This document shows, piece after piece, positions 62,257 to 64,000 of a stretch of 64,000 nucleotides of DNA (position 1 is its first letter; each line of letters opens with the position of its first letter). The position numbers and the translations under genes are program-made. The notes beneath the pieces are model-generated. The model saw only the letters and a list, made by a program, of their open reading frames with translations. It did no database searches and was not told the DNA's origin. The stretch comes from Pedobacter schmidteae. GTDB taxonomy: Bacteria; Bacteroidota; Bacteroidia; Sphingobacteriales; Sphingobacteriaceae. The stretch spans positions 741,097-805,096 of the forward strand of contig NZ_LS999839.1 in assembly GCF_900564155.1 (NCBI RefSeq), given 5' to 3'.

Positions 62257-63246
62257 TTATAGGCTTCCTACAAGGGCTACAGCAAACTCTGTTGGAATTT
62301 CAATGTGAGGAATATGACCACAGGCATCAAATTCGATAATTTTGGCACCTGGTATTTTGGCGGCGGTTTGTTTTCCTAAAAATCTATATTGTCCATACAG
62401 GGCTTGCTGGTCTGCACTAAGCAGTCCTTTGCCAACAATGGTTTTATCTTCTTTACCTATAAATAGAACTGTGGGCACCCTGACGTTGATAAATTCGTAT
62501 ACCACAGGCTGCTCGTAAATCATGGTAAATGTCATAGCCGCAACTTTTGCCCACCTCGGGAAATCAGCACTATTGGTTACCCCTGCCGCAATCCGTACCA
62601 GTTCCTCATATTCTGGCTTCCACACCGTGAAATAGGAACTTTGATAGTACTTCCTCACACTCTCCGCAGTTGACTTTAATTCAGTTGCATATTGTTGCTC
62701 GGTAGTTACATAGGGTATAAACCTGCGATAATCCTCCAGGCCTATTGGATTTTCAAGCAACAGCTTTTCTGTTTGTTCTGGATACATCAAGGCAAACCTC
62801 GTTGCAAGCATCCCACCCATGGAATGGCCTAAAACACTTGCCTTTTGTATACCCAGCGCATCAAGCAAAGCCTTATTCCAGGTAGCCATCTGATGGAAAC
62901 TATAGTGTATAAATGGCTTAGATGACTTTCCAAAACCAATCTGATCTGGAACAATCACTCTAAATCCTCTTGCAGTAAGGGCTTTTATGACACCCGACCA
63001 GTAATAACCTCCGAAATTTTTACCATGAAACAACAGCACTGTACGGCCATTGGCCATTTGAGTTGGCGCAACATCCATATAGGCCATACGCACGTCCTGC
63101 CCCTCAACGGCTATCGGAAAATATTTTACCGGATAAGCATATGAGACATTTTCTAAAGTAATCGAAAGGGTATCGCTCTTTTGAGCAGATACTGCAATTG
63201 TAGAAGCACAAAATATAAAAAGGGATAATGATATTTTTCTAAGCAT
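62257..63246 (-). CDS. Alpha/beta hydrolase, exported
   Basis: 329 residues with a signal peptide (MLRKISLSLFIFCASTIAVS). The oxyanion-hole HGKNFGGYYW, the nucleophile elbow GHSMGGM (Ser near 144), the acid in FIGKEDKTI and the His in ACGHIPHIE form a complete catalytic machinery. Probably a periplasmic or envelope esterase or related hydrolase; the substrate is unknown. Confidence 0.9.
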   Translation of the reverse strand: MLRKISLSLFIFCASTIAVSAQKSDTLSITLENVSYAYPVKYFPIAVEGQDVRMAYMDVAPTQMANGRTVLLFHGKNFGGYYWSGVIKALTARGFRVIVPDQIGFGKSSKPFIHYSFHQMATWNKALLDALGIQKASVLGHSMGGMLATRFALMYPEQTEKLLLENPIGLEDYRRFIPYVTTEQQYATELKSTAESVRKYYQSSYFTVWKPEYEELVRIAAGVTNSADFPRWAKVAAMTFTMIYEQPVVYEFINVRVPTVLFIGKEDKTIVGKGLLSADQQALYGQYRFLGKQTAAKIPGAKIIEFDACGHIPHIEIPTEFAVALVGSL

Positions 63247-63359
63247 GTTTTTTCTGAATCAATAAAGTTTGAATGTGCTAAACTTACACATAATTTATTT
63301 TTTGAAGGAAATATATACATATCCGTTTATTATCACTGCTATGGTGAGGGGCAAAAACA

Positions 63360-63401
63360 GTTTAGCCCGAACAATGTAAAACAACATCATTCGGGCTAAA
63401 C
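63360..63401 (-). terminator. Terminator of the TonB-dependent receptor gene
   Basis: A perfect 12-bp inverted repeat GTTTAGCCCGAA / TTCGGGCTAAAC (63360-63371 / 63390-63401) with an 18-nt loop, followed on the minus strand by a run of five T. It lies 20 bp past the receptor stop codon at 63421. Confidence 0.7.
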
Positions 63402-63420
63402 GAAAAATTTAAGGAACTAA

Positions 63421-64000
63421 TTACAAAAATGGCACGCTGATGCCAAAGGTAACATTGCGTCCGGGGTTGTAGATCCCAACCGGTTTATACCTGCTCAAAT
63501 GATTGTAATATTCTTTGTTTAAGAGATTCTGACCCATTACCCAAATGTTAAACTGTCCCTTTTTTGTATGGATATTTGTTCCAACACCTGCGTCCAGTAA
63601 AGTATAACCGTTGGTCTGGGTTTCAAAACTATCAAAACGTGTCTGTTTAAAAGTATTCGTTACCCCGACTTTAACATAGGTATCCTCCAAGCCCTTAATG
63701 TTGGGTTCGAAACGAATTTCATTATTGATCGTTGCAGCCGGAATAAAGGGCAAGGCAAGATCTGTAGCCCTATTCACGCCTCTGGTATAAGCAAATGAAT
63801 TTTCAAAGTGTAAGGATTTTATCAGGTGAAAATCGACAGAAGCCTCACCTCCAAACAGATCTGCATTGGTTTGCACATAACGGTATACCGGCAAAGTTTC
63901 TATACTCCCATCTTCATTGCTGAATGGCATGGTTTCGTTATTAAAGTTGCCCGGATAAATATAGTTGAAGATTCTATTGGCATAAGCATTCAAACCAAAG
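63421..64000 (-). CDS. TonB-dependent receptor, C-terminal part (partial)
   Basis: 193 residues, open to the window edge; the frame continues in phase upstream of a TTG at 63993 (FGLNAYANRIFNYIYPG). It shows beta-barrel strands (GGEASVDFHLIKSLHFENSF, LEDTYVKVGVTNTF) and ends with a typical receptor terminus, NPGRNVTFGISVPFL, with the C-terminal aromatic preceded by alternating hydrophobics. Vitamin or metal-chelate receptors of the BtuB/FepA kind end similarly, but the substrate cannot be told from this part. Confidence 0.88.
   Translation of the reverse strand, partial: FGLNAYANRIFNYIYPGNFNNETMPFSNEDGSIETLPVYRYVQTNADLFGGEASVDFHLIKSLHFENSFAYTRGVNRATDLALPFIPAATINNEIRFEPNIKGLEDTYVKVGVTNTFKQTRFDSFETQTNGYTLLDAGVGTNIHTKKGQFNIWVMGQNLLNKEYYNHLSRYKPVGIYNPGRNVTFGISVPFL

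Overview
The window looks like a chromosomal segment from a Bacteroidota bacterium, most likely of the family Sphingobacteriaceae (Pedobacter-like). The evidence is moderate GC content, promoters of the TAnnTTTG type instead of sigma70 type, few Shine-Dalgarno sites, several outer-membrane receptors with the OMP_b-brl_3-type barrel, a GLPGLI protein, MG2/plug proteins, a three-gene di-haem-type succinate dehydrogenase, and REP-like repeats containing a GTCATCCTGAA core. No rRNA, tRNA, CRISPR array, prophage or insertion sequence was seen. Both ends cut a gene: a DUF58 protein on the left and a TonB-dependent receptor on the right.

Layout. 1-5963 (minus): an operon SpoIIM-like / membrane protein / DUF4129 / DUF4350 / MoxR ATPase / DUF58, with an RDD membrane protein divergent at 6059. 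6803-9824 (minus): GDSL lipoprotein, DUF2752, DUF5684-like, lipB, phosphopantetheinyl transferase. 9976-14939 (plus): dcd, an MG2-plug envelope protein, enoyl-CoA hydratase, dienoyl-CoA-reductase-like SDR. 14943-16937: fabH, clpS and a thioredoxin-like protein. 17034-23321 (plus): two tandem OMP_b-brl_3 receptors, a Nudix hydrolase and a PlsC acyltransferase.

23358-28289 is a regulatory hub. A LytS/LytTR two-component system (minus) and a BlaI/M56 repressor-protease pair (plus) flank a small 57-residue membrane or secreted protein gene that has its own terminator. The region between holds a 9-bp direct repeat with a 12-bp spacer matching the LytTR box, and two 14-bp dyads that bracket a good Bacteroidota promoter in front of blaI. 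The M56 protein carries two TonB C-terminal domains and a plug-like tail in place of a penicillin sensor.

28425-38871: sdhBAC, htrA/degP, dapF, a Pif1-like helicase with a C-terminal HTH, DUF4153. 39020-45923: an outer-membrane receptor, a GLPGLI protein, an RprXY-like response regulator and kinase, and a secreted protein with an internal duplication. Direct repeats of the form TTTAACA-N3-TTTAACA sit at both edges of this block and also upstream of htrA. I read this as a likely envelope-stress regulon, and it is the strongest candidate for an undescribed system here.

45997-51415: DUF3127, a THUMP/RNA methyltransferase, an HD hydrolase, then phoR-like kinase / DUF47 / PiT phosphate transporter, the last three bounded by perfect 32-bp inverted repeats. 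51420-64000: ECF sigma factor with a TonB-domain anti-sigma-like protein, DUF4197, DEAD-box helicase, rarA with an ABC exporter, OmpA-type lipoprotein, a small unknown protein, Gfo/Idh/MocA oxidoreductase, MtfA-like peptidase, alpha/beta hydrolase, and the end of a TonB-dependent receptor.
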